Assembly (NCBI RefSeq): GCF_900114735.1 | Contig: NZ_FOUA01000010.1 | Span: forward strand, 18,717 to 82,716 | Origin: Halopseudomonas bauzanensis | GTDB taxonomy: Bacteria; Pseudomonadota; Gammaproteobacteria; Pseudomonadales; Pseudomonadaceae | Length of the DNA stretch: 64,000 nucleotides | Reading direction: 5' to 3' | Part shown: in pieces, positions 1 to 8,311 of the stretch | Numbering within the stretch: the first letter of the stretch is position 1 | How the letters are laid out: the number at the start of each line of letters is the position of its first letter | Translations under genes and position numbers: made by a program | Notes under the pieces: generated by a model | Seen by the model: only the letters and a program-made list of their open reading frames with translations | Database searches by the model: none | Told to the model about the DNA's origin: nothing

Positions 1-1
1 G

Positions 2-769
2 GATGCCGAGTTGCTGCTGGCCCATGTGCTGGGCAAATCCCGCAGCTATCTCTTTACTTGGCCGCAGAAAGAGGTATCGGAGCCGGAAATCGAACGCTTT
101 TTCACGCTGTTGGCGCGCCGCCAGTGCGGTGAGCCGGTGGCCTATCTGCTAGGCGAGCAGGGCTTCTGGACGCTGGACCTGCAGGTCAGCCCGGACACGC
201 TGATACCCCGCCCGGATACCGAACGGCTGGTAGAAGTGGCCCTGGAACTGGGCCCACGGCAGCCGGCACAGGTGCTGGATCTGGGCACCGGCACTGGTGC
301 CATCGCCCTGGCGCTGGCCAGCGAGCGACCCCACTGGCAGCTGACGGGCTGCGACCGCATGTCCGGCGCCGTGGTGCTGGCCGAGCAGAACCGCGCGCGT
401 CTGGGGTTGGGGAATGTGCGCTTTCTGCAGAGCGACTGGTTTGCCGCCCTGGGCCGCGACCGGTATGACCTGATCGTCTCCAATCCGCCCTATATCGCCG
501 CCGATGACCCGCACCTTACCGAGGGTGATGTGCGTTTCGAGCCCGCCAGCGCCCTGGTCAGCGGTGCCGACGGGCTGGATGATATCCGGCAGATCATTGC
601 CAGCGCACCAGCTTATCTGAACGACGCTGGCTGGCTGCTGCTGGAACATGGCTGGCAGCAGGCCGAGGCCGTGCGCAGCTTGCTCGAGGAGCGCGGCTTT
701 CACGTTGTGCAGTCCTGGCAGGATCTGGGCGGGCACCAGCGGGTCAGCGGAGGGCAGTGGCATGGATGA
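2..769 (+). CDS. prmC: Peptide chain release factor N5-glutamine methyltransferase, 5' truncated
   Basis: Methylates the glutamine of the GGQ motif in release factors RF1/RF2, using S-adenosylmethionine, in the cytosol. The reading frame is open from the first bases, so the gene is cut by the window edge; 255 residues are visible against about 276 in the family, so roughly 20 N-terminal residues are missing. The visible part has the SAM-binding loop GTGTGA (visible residues 95-100) and the catalytic NPPY motif (161-164) that holds the substrate glutamine. It overlaps moeB by 8 bp, so the two are probably translationally coupled. In Pseudomonas, prfA and hemA usually lie just upstream, which would be off the window. 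Confidence 0.95.
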   Translation, partial: DAELLLAHVLGKSRSYLFTWPQKEVSEPEIERFFTLLARRQCGEPVAYLLGEQGFWTLDLQVSPDTLIPRPDTERLVEVALELGPRQPAQVLDLGTGTGAIALALASERPHWQLTGCDRMSGAVVLAEQNRARLGLGNVRFLQSDWFAALGRDRYDLIVSNPPYIAADDPHLTEGDVRFEPASALVSGADGLDDIRQIIASAPAYLNDAGWLLLEHGWQQAEAVRSLLEERGFHVVQSWQDLGGHQRVSGGQWHG

Positions 770-1520
770 CCAGCAGCTGCTGCGCTACAGCCGGCAGATA
801 CTGTTGCCGCAGATTGATATCGATGGCCAGCAGCGTCTACTCGACAGCCGGGTCTTGATTGTCGGGCTGGGCGGGCTGGGTGGACCGGTGGCGCTCTATC
901 TGGCCGGGGCCGGGGTCGGTACGCTGGTGCTGGCGGACGACGATCATGTCGACCTGACCAACCTGCAGCGCCAGATTATCCACGGCTGTGCTGATCTCGA
1001 TCGGTCCAAGACCGAGTCGGCCCGCGACCGACTCGCCGCGCTCAACCCCGATATCCAGCTGCGTCAGCTGCAGCAGCGGCTGGTCGGTGAGCAACTGTTG
1101 GCGGCGGTAACCGAAGTGGATCTGGTGCTCGACTGTACGGACAATTTCACCACCCGCCAGGCGCTGAATCAGGCCTGCGTGGCGTTACGGCGACCGCTGG
1201 TGTCCGGCGCTGCCATCGGCTTGCAGGGCCAGGTCAGCGTGTTCGACGCGCGCCGCGCAGAAAGTCCCTGCTACCAGTGTCTGTATGGCGACGGTGATGA
1301 TGTGGCGCCCAGTTGCAGCGAGGCTGGGGTGATCGGGCCGCTGGTCGGCATGGTGGGCAGCCTGCAGGCGCTGGAAGCGCTGAAATTGCTGGCCGGGTTC
1401 GGTGAGCCACTGGTGGGGCGACTGTTGCTGATCGATGCGCTGCGCAGCGGGTTTCGTGAGCTGCGTATCAAGCGCGATCCGGGTTGTGGCTGCTGCGGGA
1501 CTGGAGCTGGTAATGAATGA
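762..1520 (+). CDS. moeB: Molybdopterin-synthase adenylyltransferase MoeB (ThiF/HesA family)
   Basis: An E1-like enzyme that adenylates the C-terminal glycine of the small molybdopterin synthase subunit MoaD, preparing it for sulfur transfer in molybdenum cofactor synthesis. The start is taken as the ATG at 762 because the protein then begins with the family N-terminus ([16 protein letters not shown]) and gives 252 residues. The nucleotide-binding loop GLGGLGG is at residues 35-41. The zinc ligands are visible as Cys170/Cys173 (CYQC) and a C-terminal CGCC group at 242-245. It overlaps prmC by 8 bp and murI by 8 bp. A ThiF-type role in thiamine synthesis is possible, but the position in the prmC-murI block favours MoeB. 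Confidence 0.92.
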   Translation: MDDQQLLRYSRQILLPQIDIDGQQRLLDSRVLIVGLGGLGGPVALYLAGAGVGTLVLADDDHVDLTNLQRQIIHGCADLDRSKTESARDRLAALNPDIQLRQLQQRLVGEQLLAAVTEVDLVLDCTDNFTTRQALNQACVALRRPLVSGAAIGLQGQVSVFDARRAESPCYQCLYGDGDDVAPSCSEAGVIGPLVGMVGSLQALEALKLLAGFGEPLVGRLLLIDALRSGFRELRIKRDPGCGCCGTGAGNE

Positions 1521-2301
1521 CGCACCCATAGGCGTGTTCGATTCCGGCGTCGGTGGCCTGTCGGTGCTGCGCGAGATCCGCCAGTTGCTGCCGGCTGAGT
1601 CCCTGTTATACGTGGCTGATAGCGGCTTCGTGCCCTATGGCGAGAAGTCGCCGGAAACCATCTGCCAGCGCAGTCGAGCGATTGCCGAGTTTCTGCAGGC
1701 GCAGGGGGCCAAGGCGCTGGTGCTGGCCTGCAATACGGCCACCGTGGCGGCGGTGGCTGACCTGCGGGCCCGTTACCCGCTGCCGATCATTGGCATGGAG
1801 CCGGCCGTCAAGCCGGCTACTCTGGCTACCCGCAGCGGGGTGGTTGGCGTGCTGGCCACTACCGGAACCCTGCGCAGCGCCCGGTTCGCCGCGTTGCTGG
1901 ACCGCTTCGCCGGTTCGGTGACGGTCATCACGCAGCCCTGTCCGGGGCTGGTCGAATGCGTCGAACGCGGCGACCTGAACGGGCCGCAGGTGATTGCGTT
2001 GCTGACCCGCTATACTCAGCCCCTGCTGGAAGCCGGGTGCGATACCCTGATTCTCGGTTGTACGCATTACCCGTTTCTGCGTCCGGCCCTGGAGCAATTG
2101 TTGCCCGATCACATTCGCCTGGTGGATACCGGAGCCGCTGTAGCCCGCCAGTTGCGGACGCGGCTGACCGAGCATAATCTGCTTGCCGCTGGCCCGGCTG
2201 CGCCGGCGCGGCTATGGACCAGCGGCGATGTGGCGGCCCTGGAGGGTGTGCTGCCGCTGTTATGGGAAAGGAACGCAACGGCTGAGCCGTTGTCGGTTTA
2301 A
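1513..2301 (+). CDS. murI: Glutamate racemase
   Basis: Interconverts L- and D-glutamate, supplying D-glutamate for peptidoglycan. The ATG at 1513 gives a 262-residue protein starting [15 protein letters not shown], the normal length and N-terminus. The two catalytic cysteines are Cys73 (LACNTAT) and Cys183 (ILGCTHYP), with Asp10 and His185 alongside. The start overlaps the end of moeB by 8 bp, so it is the third member of a coupled prmC-moeB-murI unit. A perfect 18-bp hairpin directly follows the stop codon and probably ends this unit. Confidence 0.96.
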   Translation: MNDAPIGVFDSGVGGLSVLREIRQLLPAESLLYVADSGFVPYGEKSPETICQRSRAIAEFLQAQGAKALVLACNTATVAAVADLRARYPLPIIGMEPAVKPATLATRSGVVGVLATTGTLRSARFAALLDRFAGSVTVITQPCPGLVECVERGDLNGPQVIALLTRYTQPLLEAGCDTLILGCTHYPFLRPALEQLLPDHIRLVDTGAAVARQLRTRLTEHNLLAAGPAAPARLWTSGDVAALEGVLPLLWERNATAEPLSV

Positions 2302-2302
2302 A

Positions 2303-2348
2303 TCGAAGACTGCCTCTGAATCGACCGCGCTTCAGAGGCAGTCTTCGA
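2303..2348 (+). terminator. Perfect 18-bp inverted repeat after murI
   Basis: TCGAAGACTGCCTCTGAA (2303-2320) and its exact complement (2331-2348) are separated by 10 bases. The structure starts 2 bp after the murI stop and lies 37 bp before pagL. There is no T-run after it, so it is either a weak intrinsic terminator, a transcript-stabilising hairpin or a processing site. Termination or insulation of pagL from the murI transcript is inferred from position. Confidence 0.6.
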
Positions 2349-2384
2349 CTACGGTGAAATCAACCATCGCAAGGAAAATACGAG

Positions 2385-2909
2385 ATGAAGAAAACTGCCT
2401 TGGCACTATCCTGCGCTCTGTCTGCGCTGTGCAGCGTTCCCGCTGCCCATGCCTTGGACGGTATCACGCTGCAGATCGGTGAGTCTTCCGAGAACACCAC
2501 CACCTACCGGATCGGAGCGGAGTTCGAATTCGGCCGAACCCTATGGCAAAGCCAGTCGGGCGGTGTGCAGCTGGATGGTTACTGGGATGCCGGAGTGACT
2601 CGCTGGAGCAGCCTGGATGCGACCAGTCTGACCCTCACTCCCATGTTTCGACTGAGTTTCGGTGCCAGTGACGGCGGCGTGACGCCTTTCCTGGAAGGCG
2701 GCATTGGCGCCTCCTATTTCACCGACACCAACCTGGGTGATCAGGACCTGGGCGGCAAGTTCCAGTTCGAAGATCGTCTGGGCGCAGGCTTGAAGTTTGC
2801 CAGCGGCTCGGAAGTGGGCGTGCGCTACTACCACTACTCCAACGCCGGCCTCAAGCAGCCGAACGACGGTATCGACATGGCTGCGCTGTACTATCGCCTG
2901 GGGTTCTGA
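2385..2909 (+). CDS. pagL: Lipid A 3-O-deacylase PagL, outer membrane
   Basis: Removes the 3-O-linked acyl chain from lipid A in the outer membrane. The 174-residue protein has a signal peptide (about residues 1-23, ending AHA) followed by alternating strands typical of a small eight-stranded barrel and ending in Phe, as outer-membrane proteins usually do. The catalytic His-x-Ser-Asn motif is HYSN at 150-153. In the P. aeruginosa enzyme the third catalytic residue is a Glu 12 positions after the Ser; here that position is Asp164. The gene lies next to murI, as pagL does in P. aeruginosa. It is preceded by AAGGAAA about 8 bp from the ATG. Confidence 0.88.
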   Translation: MKKTALALSCALSALCSVPAAHALDGITLQIGESSENTTTYRIGAEFEFGRTLWQSQSGGVQLDGYWDAGVTRWSSLDATSLTLTPMFRLSFGASDGGVTPFLEGGIGASYFTDTNLGDQDLGGKFQFEDRLGAGLKFASGSEVGVRYYHYSNAGLKQPNDGIDMAALYYRLGF

Positions 2910-2963
2910 CCCGGAGAGGGCATGGATGCCCGCCAGTCCCTTTCACCAGCTCTTCCGGCTTCC

Positions 2964-3485
2964 TCAGTTTCTCGACCGCGTCACACCGTATTGCTCCCGG
3001 TACAACTGGGCAAAGCCATGCAGCAGCGGCAGCATGATCGCCCAGGCCAGCGCGATGAGTAACAACCCCGGTATCAAGCTGAGGGTCAGGGAGACATCCT
3101 CCCGTTGCACAATCACCCCGTACAGCAAGGGCCCGGCGACCGCGCCCAACAGGCTGGCGCGCCACCAGGGGCGGGCGCTCCAACGTAAAGCATGATTGAG
3201 CGTGGTGCCTATCAAGGCCCAGCCGAGCACCAGCCACAAAGGGGCCAGAACCTCATGGCCGCGAATTGCCAGCCAGCCCATTTGCAGCATCAGTGAATCC
3301 AGTACCGCACCGGCCAACAGGCAGGACACCACCAATTTTCCTTCGGCGGCCCAGTTGCTGATATGGAAAAAATGCACCAGCAGCGCCGCCCCGGGAATCA
3401 ATAACCAGGCGCTGTTACCGCCCAGCACGCAGGCCAGCCAGCCGCTAACGAACAGCAGAGCATTGAACAGGTTCTTTGCTGGCAT
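2964..3485 (-). CDS. DUF2878 family inner-membrane protein
   Basis: A 173-residue protein that is almost entirely hydrophobic, with about five or six predicted membrane segments and no recognised enzyme motif. The sequence resembles the DUF2878 family found in Pseudomonas and other gammaproteobacteria; the function is unknown. It reads away from hemH with about 200 bp between the two starts, and converges on pagL with 54 bp between the stops. Confidence 0.75.
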   Translation of the reverse strand: MPAKNLFNALLFVSGWLACVLGGNSAWLLIPGAALLVHFFHISNWAAEGKLVVSCLLAGAVLDSLMLQMGWLAIRGHEVLAPLWLVLGWALIGTTLNHALRWSARPWWRASLLGAVAGPLLYGVIVQREDVSLTLSLIPGLLLIALAWAIMLPLLHGFAQLYREQYGVTRSRN

Positions 3486-3681
3486 GGGTGAACATTCTCC
3501 ATTGGCTGGTTATCCGGTTCGGCGATCGTCCCGGAATCGACGTTCGGCTGCAAGGGGCGCGGGCGATATGTTCAGGCAATGATGTCCATAGCCATGGCGA
3601 CAGGGTAAAACCCGCGCCGGCAGGGTACAATCCGGGTTTTCCACCCACCTGCAGATATTGATGTCACAAGGGGAAAGCCTG

Positions 3682-4701
3682 ATGTCCGACCGAGGGATCC
3701 TGTTACTGAATCTGGGTTCACCCGCCAGCACCGAGGTGGCGGATGTGCGTCGTTATCTCAATCAGTTTCTGATGGACCCTTGTGTGGTGGATCTACCCTG
3801 GCCGGCGCGTCGGCTGCTGGTCAGCCTGATCCTGCTGCGACGTCCGCGTGAGTCCGCGGCGGCTTATGCGTCGATCTGGTGGGAAGAAGGCTCGCCGCTG
3901 ATCGTCATCAGCCGCCGGGTGCGCGATCAGTTGCGCGCCCGGTTGGATATGCCGGTAGAGTTGGCCATGCGTTACGGTGAGCCATCGGTGGAGCAGGGCA
4001 TCCTGGCGCTGGCCGGGCAGGGCGTGGGCGAGATCCTGTTGATGCACCAGTATCCGCAGTTCGCCGACAGCACCATCACCACCTCCATCCGCGAAGCACA
4101 GCGGGTCATCCGCAAGCACGACCTCAAGGTGCGGCTGACGGTACTGCCGGCTTTTCATGGCCGGCAGGATTACCTGGACAGCCTGGTCGCCAGTGCCCAG
4201 CCCCATTTGCAGCAGGGCTTCGATCACTTGCTGTTCAGCTACCACGGTCTGCCGGAACGCCACCTGCGCAAGGCCGATCCCACCGGCAACCATTGCCTGT
4301 CCAGCGCCGATTGCTGCGCTCGCCCGTCGCCGGCGCATGCCACCTGCTACCGCGCCCAGTGCCGGGCGGTCAGCCATGCCTTTGCCGAGCAGATGGGCTT
4401 GCAGCCTGACCAGTGGAGCATGGCGTTCCAGTCCCGGCTGGGGCGTGACAAGTGGATCGAGCCCTACACCGAGGAAACGCTGGACGAACTGGCGGCCCGG
4501 GGCGTGAAGCGGCTGCTGGTGATGTGCCCGGCCTTTACCGCCGATTGCATCGAGACGCTGGAGGAGATCGGTGACCGTGGCCGCGAGCAATTCATCGAGG
4601 CGGGCGGGGAAGAGCTGGTGCTGGTGCCATGCCTTAACGATCACCCGCAATGGATGGACACGCTGGCTCACTGGGCGCGCACCGAGCCGGTCAGCGCCTG
4701 A
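3682..4701 (+). CDS. hemH: Ferrochelatase (protoheme ferro-lyase)
   Basis: Inserts Fe(II) into protoporphyrin IX, the last step of heme synthesis. The ATG at 3682 is preferred over in-frame starts 24 bp upstream because it has GGGGAAA spaced about 6 bp before it and begins [14 protein letters not shown], the usual N-terminus. The protein is 339 residues. The invariant metal-site histidine is in FSYHGLPE (His188). Four clustered cysteines follow ([12 protein letters not shown] to CYRAQC, about residues 206-228), a feature some bacterial ferrochelatases share. The gene is followed by a hairpin shared with the convergent lysE-type gene. Confidence 0.96.
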   Translation: MSDRGILLLNLGSPASTEVADVRRYLNQFLMDPCVVDLPWPARRLLVSLILLRRPRESAAAYASIWWEEGSPLIVISRRVRDQLRARLDMPVELAMRYGEPSVEQGILALAGQGVGEILLMHQYPQFADSTITTSIREAQRVIRKHDLKVRLTVLPAFHGRQDYLDSLVASAQPHLQQGFDHLLFSYHGLPERHLRKADPTGNHCLSSADCCARPSPAHATCYRAQCRAVSHAFAEQMGLQPDQWSMAFQSRLGRDKWIEPYTEETLDELAARGVKRLLVMCPAFTADCIETLEEIGDRGREQFIEAGGEELVLVPCLNDHPQWMDTLAHWARTEPVSA

Positions 4702-4714
4702 TCGTACCGGTGGG

Positions 4715-4738
4715 GTGGCTCAGGCGCGCTTGAGCCAC
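4715..4738. terminator. Bidirectional hairpin between hemH and the LysE-family gene
   Basis: GTGGCTCA (4715-4722) and TGAGCCAC (4731-4738) form an 8-bp stem with an 8-base GC-rich loop. It lies 13 bp after the hemH stop and overlaps the last codons of the convergent gene, so it could serve both transcripts. There is no strong T-run. Confidence 0.5.
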
Positions 4739-5358
4739 TCCGACAGGGCCAGATGCAGCCCCAGCGCCACCAGCACCGCGCCCATCAACCGATCGAACCA
4801 GTGGCCCATACGCGCAAAGCTGCTGCGCACGCGCGGTTGGCTGAACAGCAGCGCTACCAGGCAGAACCACAACCCCGTGGCCGCCGCCAGATAAATTCCG
4901 TAGCCCGCCTGGACCAGTAGTGGCGTCTGGGGGCTGATGACCAGCGTGAATACCGACAGAAAGAACAGCGTCGCCTTGGGATTCAGGCCATTGGTGATGA
5001 AACCATTGACGAAGGCCTTGCGCGCCGGCATCGCTACTGTTGCCAACGCCACCTCACCCGTGCTGCTGGCTTGCGGGCGGGCGCGCAGCGCCTTGATGCC
5101 GATATACAGCAAATAGGCCCCGGCAAGCAGCTTCAGCGCATTGAACAGCCATACCGACTGCGACACGATGATGCCAATGCCCAGTAGTGAATAAGCGACA
5201 TGCAGGAAAATGCCTGCGCCGATCCCCGCCGCGGTGATCAACCCGGTCTTGCGTCCCGCGCTCACACTGTTGCGGATGACCACGGCAAAATCCGGCCCCG
5301 GACTGATTACCGCCAGCAGGTGGATCATTGCCACCACCAGAAACTCGTTCAGATACAA
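4720..5358 (-). CDS. LysE/RhtB family amino-acid exporter
   Basis: A 212-residue inner-membrane protein with six predicted membrane segments and the family signature near the N-terminus (AVISPGPDFAVVIRNS). Members export amino acids such as lysine, threonine or homoserine; the substrate here cannot be told. The start is taken as TTG at 5358, with GGAG about 8 bp upstream, because the next ATG (residue 11) would remove part of the first membrane segment. It is divergent from the dehydrogenase gene with 59 bp between the starts. Confidence 0.88.
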   Translation of the reverse strand: MYLNEFLVVAMIHLLAVISPGPDFAVVIRNSVSAGRKTGLITAAGIGAGIFLHVAYSLLGIGIIVSQSVWLFNALKLLAGAYLLYIGIKALRARPQASSTGEVALATVAMPARKAFVNGFITNGLNPKATLFFLSVFTLVISPQTPLLVQAGYGIYLAAATGLWFCLVALLFSQPRVRSSFARMGHWFDRLMGAVLVALGLHLALSEWLKRA

Positions 5359-5417
5359 TGGACTGCTCCGGTCAAAACCGCCATTCTAAACCAGCCTCAG
5401 TCGAAACGGGTTCCGAG

Positions 5418-6374
5418 ATGAATAAACTGTCAGTGGTATTTTTGGATCAGGCGTCATTGGATCAGGGTGATCTGGATATGCAGGCGCTGCACGACGCCGC
5501 AGCGACCTTGACGCTGTACCCCGCCACCATGGCGGAGCAGGTGGCTGAACGTATCGCCGACCATCAGGTAGTGATCACCAACAAGGTGATGATCGACGAG
5601 CAGGCCATGCAGGCCTGTCCGCAGTTGCAACTTATCCTGGTATCCGCCACCGGAACCAATAATGTCGATCTGGAAGCGGCCCGCAAACGGGGTATCACGG
5701 TCTGCAACTGCCAGGCCTATGGCACCCCGTCGGTGGCGCAGCATGCGCTGATGCTCATGTTGGTACTCATTACCCGCTTTGAATCCTACCGTCAGGCCGT
5801 GCGTGACGGTGCCTGGCAGCGCAGCAATCAGTTCTGCCTGCTGGATTACCCCATCGGTGAGTTGTCTGGCCGCACCCTGGGCATTCTCGGTTATGGGGAG
5901 CTGGGACAGGAAGTCGGTCGACTGGCCAGTGCCTTCGGGATGAACATCCTGGTCGGCTCGTTGCCGGGCCGCGAACACCCCGACCGTCCGCCCCTGGCCG
6001 AGCTGCTGCCCCAAGTCGATGTGCTCAGTCTGCATTGCCCGCTCACCGAGCAGACCCGGCACCTGATCGGTGCCGAGCAACTGGCACTGATGAAGCCAGG
6101 CAGTCTGCTGATCAACGCCGGGCGCGGTGGGCTGGTGGACGAGCAGGCGCTGGTCGACAGTCTGCGCAGCGGCCATCTGGGTGGGGCTGGATTCGATGTG
6201 CTGACCACCGAACCGCCGGTCAATGGCAACCCGCTGCTCGACGACTCCGTACCCAACCTGGTGGTGACGCCGCACAGTGCCTGGGGCAGCCGGGAAGCGC
6301 GCCAGCGGATTGTCGGTCAGTTGGTGGGCAGCCTGGTGGATGAGGTCCAGCGGGAACAGCGCCGCATTGTCTGA
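5418..6374 (+). CDS. D-2-hydroxyacid dehydrogenase (glycerate dehydrogenase type)
   Basis: NAD(P)-dependent oxidoreductase of 318 residues. The Rossmann loop is GYGELG at 158-163. The catalytic Arg-Glu-His set is Arg234 (NAGRGG), Glu263 (TTEPP) and His284 (TPHSAW). The overall sequence is closest to glycerate/hydroxypyruvate reductases, which reduce hydroxypyruvate to D-glycerate in the serine/glyoxylate routes; the exact substrate is inferred. The ATG at 5418 is preferred because it starts MNKLSVVFLD, a normal first strand. It stands alone between the LysE gene and the pilin operon. Confidence 0.88.
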   Translation: MNKLSVVFLDQASLDQGDLDMQALHDAAATLTLYPATMAEQVAERIADHQVVITNKVMIDEQAMQACPQLQLILVSATGTNNVDLEAARKRGITVCNCQAYGTPSVAQHALMLMLVLITRFESYRQAVRDGAWQRSNQFCLLDYPIGELSGRTLGILGYGELGQEVGRLASAFGMNILVGSLPGREHPDRPPLAELLPQVDVLSLHCPLTEQTRHLIGAEQLALMKPGSLLINAGRGGLVDEQALVDSLRSGHLGGAGFDVLTTEPPVNGNPLLDDSVPNLVVTPHSAWGSREARQRIVGQLVGSLVDEVQREQRRIV

Positions 6375-6530
6375 GTGAACCGGTCCACAGATTCGCCATG
6401 ACGGGTTTCACAGATTGATCAGGTCCACTCCTTTGGGTGGTGCGCGAAGCGGCGGGCATCGATAATTTTCCAGCCTCGATCAGGAGCAGGCTTTCCCTGA
6501 GCCATAGTCTGCTTCTGATGAGGACCTGTC

Positions 6531-7016
6531 ATGGACAAGGAACGACCGACGCCGCGTCGGGTAGCCCGTCTGTGGAGTGCGGCCACCGCCCAGCGCGGCG
6601 TCAGCCTGCTGGAAGTGCTGGTAGCGGTGTTGGTGCTGGCCATCGGCGTGTTAGGTGCCGTCTCCCTGCAGATCAATGCGCTACGCTACAACGCTAGTGC
6701 CGCCTACAACACCCAAGCCAGCTTTCTCGCCTACGACATGCTCGATCGCATGCGGGCGAATGCCGATAACCTTTCCAGCTATACCATCAACATCAATTCG
6801 GCTTGTGCGGACAGCAGCCCCGGCGCATCGATCCTGGCAACTGATCGACAGGACTTCGCCCACGCGGTGAGTTGTCTGCTGCCAGGCGGCTACGGTAGCG
6901 TCGCCGTCAATGGCAACCTCGCCACCGTCACCATCGGCTGGTCGGAAGAGCGGATCGTCGCCGCCGCCGGCAACACGGAATTCGTCATTTCCTCGATGAT
7001 TCGGGGTGATCTGTGA
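6531..7016 (+). CDS. pilV: Type IV pilus minor pilin PilV
   Basis: Minor pilin that helps prime assembly of the type IV pilus at the inner membrane. The 161-residue protein has a long basic leader ending at Gly23, followed by the type III cleavage site and hydrophobic helix (GVSLLEVLVAVLVLAIG); Glu28 is the conserved +5 residue. It is the first gene of a five-gene run (pilV-pilW-pilX-pilY1-pilE) with overlapping or very short junctions. fimT and fimU, which often precede pilV, are not present. The 156 bp upstream must hold the operon promoter, but I see no convincing motif. Confidence 0.9.
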   Translation: MDKERPTPRRVARLWSAATAQRGVSLLEVLVAVLVLAIGVLGAVSLQINALRYNASAAYNTQASFLAYDMLDRMRANADNLSSYTININSACADSSPGASILATDRQDFAHAVSCLLPGGYGSVAVNGNLATVTIGWSEERIVAAAGNTEFVISSMIRGDL

Positions 7017-7798
7017 GTCGCCGCCTGTCAGGCCGCCCAGCCAGCGGGTTTGGCCTGGTCGAGTTGATGATCGCGATGACGCTCGGGCTGATTCTGATTC
7101 TCGGGGTGTCGCACATATTCATCGCTGGCAAGCAGAGCTTCGTGCTCCAGCAGCACACCGCCGCGCTGCAGGAAAACGCTCGCTTTGTACTCAGTCGGAT
7201 CAGCCGCGACCTGCGCCAGGCTGGCATGTTCGGCTGCCTGGATATGTCCCGCCTACCGGCGGCCACCCGCAGCCAGTTGCCGGTGGAGTTCGCCGCGCCC
7301 GTCAGTTTTTCCAGTAGCGTGCTCAAGGTGATCAGCGCCGTGCCGGTACACGACCGGATAACGGCCAGCGGCACCCGCCAGGCTACCGATTACGGCGCCC
7401 AGTGGCTGCTGGCAACCAACTGCCTGGATGAGCTGCGTATCGCATCGGGTAATACCAGCCTGGCGGTCGAACCAGGCGACTTGCTCATTCCCATCCGCCA
7501 GATCGAGTACCGCCTGGATCAGCACCGGCTGCAGACCCGACTCAACGACAGCGGCAACTTCGAAGTGCTGATCGACGAGGTCGCCGGGTTCGATCTGCAA
7601 TTCGGGCTGGCGGCCACGGCGGCGGACCGGACGGTGGACGGCAACTATGTAACCACGGTAGCTGCGGCGGACAGCGAGCGTATCCGCAGTATCCGCATTG
7701 CCCTCAACTTCAGCGACAACCCGGCCAATACCAGCGCTGGTCAGGTTCGGCTCCAGCAATACACGCTGGTGACCGCGCTGCGCAACCGACTGGACTGA
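7013..7798 (+). CDS. pilW: Type IV pilus minor pilin PilW
   Basis: Minor pilin, 261 residues, part of the PilVWX-PilE priming complex. The leader ends at Gly12 and is followed by FGLVELMIAMTLGLILIL with the +5 Glu at residue 17. It starts at GTG 7013, overlapping the pilV stop as GTGA, so translation of the two is coupled. The large C-terminal domain and the PilW-type sequence QQHTAALQENARF after the helix support the assignment. Confidence 0.9.
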   Translation: MSRRLSGRPASGFGLVELMIAMTLGLILILGVSHIFIAGKQSFVLQQHTAALQENARFVLSRISRDLRQAGMFGCLDMSRLPAATRSQLPVEFAAPVSFSSSVLKVISAVPVHDRITASGTRQATDYGAQWLLATNCLDELRIASGNTSLAVEPGDLLIPIRQIEYRLDQHRLQTRLNDSGNFEVLIDEVAGFDLQFGLAATAADRTVDGNYVTTVAAADSERIRSIRIALNFSDNPANTSAGQVRLQQYTLVTALRNRLD

Positions 7799-7810
7799 AC
7801 GGAGGCAAGC

Positions 7811-8311
7811 ATGACATCCGGTAATTCACATGCGGCTCAGGCCGGCTCTGCCTTGGTCATCAGCATGGTGCTTCTGTTGCTGACCACGCTGACCGCCTTG
7901 GCAGGCATCAGAACCTCCACTGGTCAGGAACGCATGGCCCACAACGTCAAGCTCAAGAACGACAGCTTCCAGGCGGCGGAAAGCGGTATGCGCCATGTCG
8001 AACAGCAGGTTCGCAGCAATACCTTGCTGCTGCCCCTGGCCATCTGCAGTCAGGCCGCCTGCGAGCTGCCTGCACCGGCGCTTGATCCCGATCATCGGAC
8101 AGCACCGGGCGCGGATTGGGTCGCGATACCGTCCTCGGTGGCGGGCAACGGTATGACCGCCTGGTATCGCATCGTGCGCCTCGGCGACAGCGCCATTCCC
8201 GCCAATGTGACCGCGGCTGCGCCTAGCACGCTGTACCGCATTTCGGTAGTCAGCCACAAGGGCGCCACACGGACAGTACTGGAGAGTATCTATGCCTTCA
8301 CACGGATTTGA
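7811..8311 (+). CDS. pilX: Type IV pilus minor pilin PilX
   Basis: Minor pilin, 166 residues. The leader ends at Gly12 followed by SALVISMVLLLLTTLTAL; as in other PilX proteins the +5 glutamate is absent (Ile17 here), which suits a tip-located initiator. The region after the helix (KNDSFQAAESGMRHVEQQV) is typical of PilX. A ribosome-binding GGAGG lies 7 bp before the ATG. The end overlaps pilY1 by 20 bp. Confidence 0.88.
   Translation: MTSGNSHAAQAGSALVISMVLLLLTTLTALAGIRTSTGQERMAHNVKLKNDSFQAAESGMRHVEQQVRSNTLLLPLAICSQAACELPAPALDPDHRTAPGADWVAIPSSVAGNGMTAWYRIVRLGDSAIPANVTAAAPSTLYRISVVSHKGATRTVLESIYAFTRI

Noticed and set aside
3607..3640. AAAACCCG and CGGGTTTT inverted repeat upstream of hemH as a terminator or operator
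   Set aside because: Arms of 8 bp with an 18-base gap in a promoter-containing region; too weak to call.
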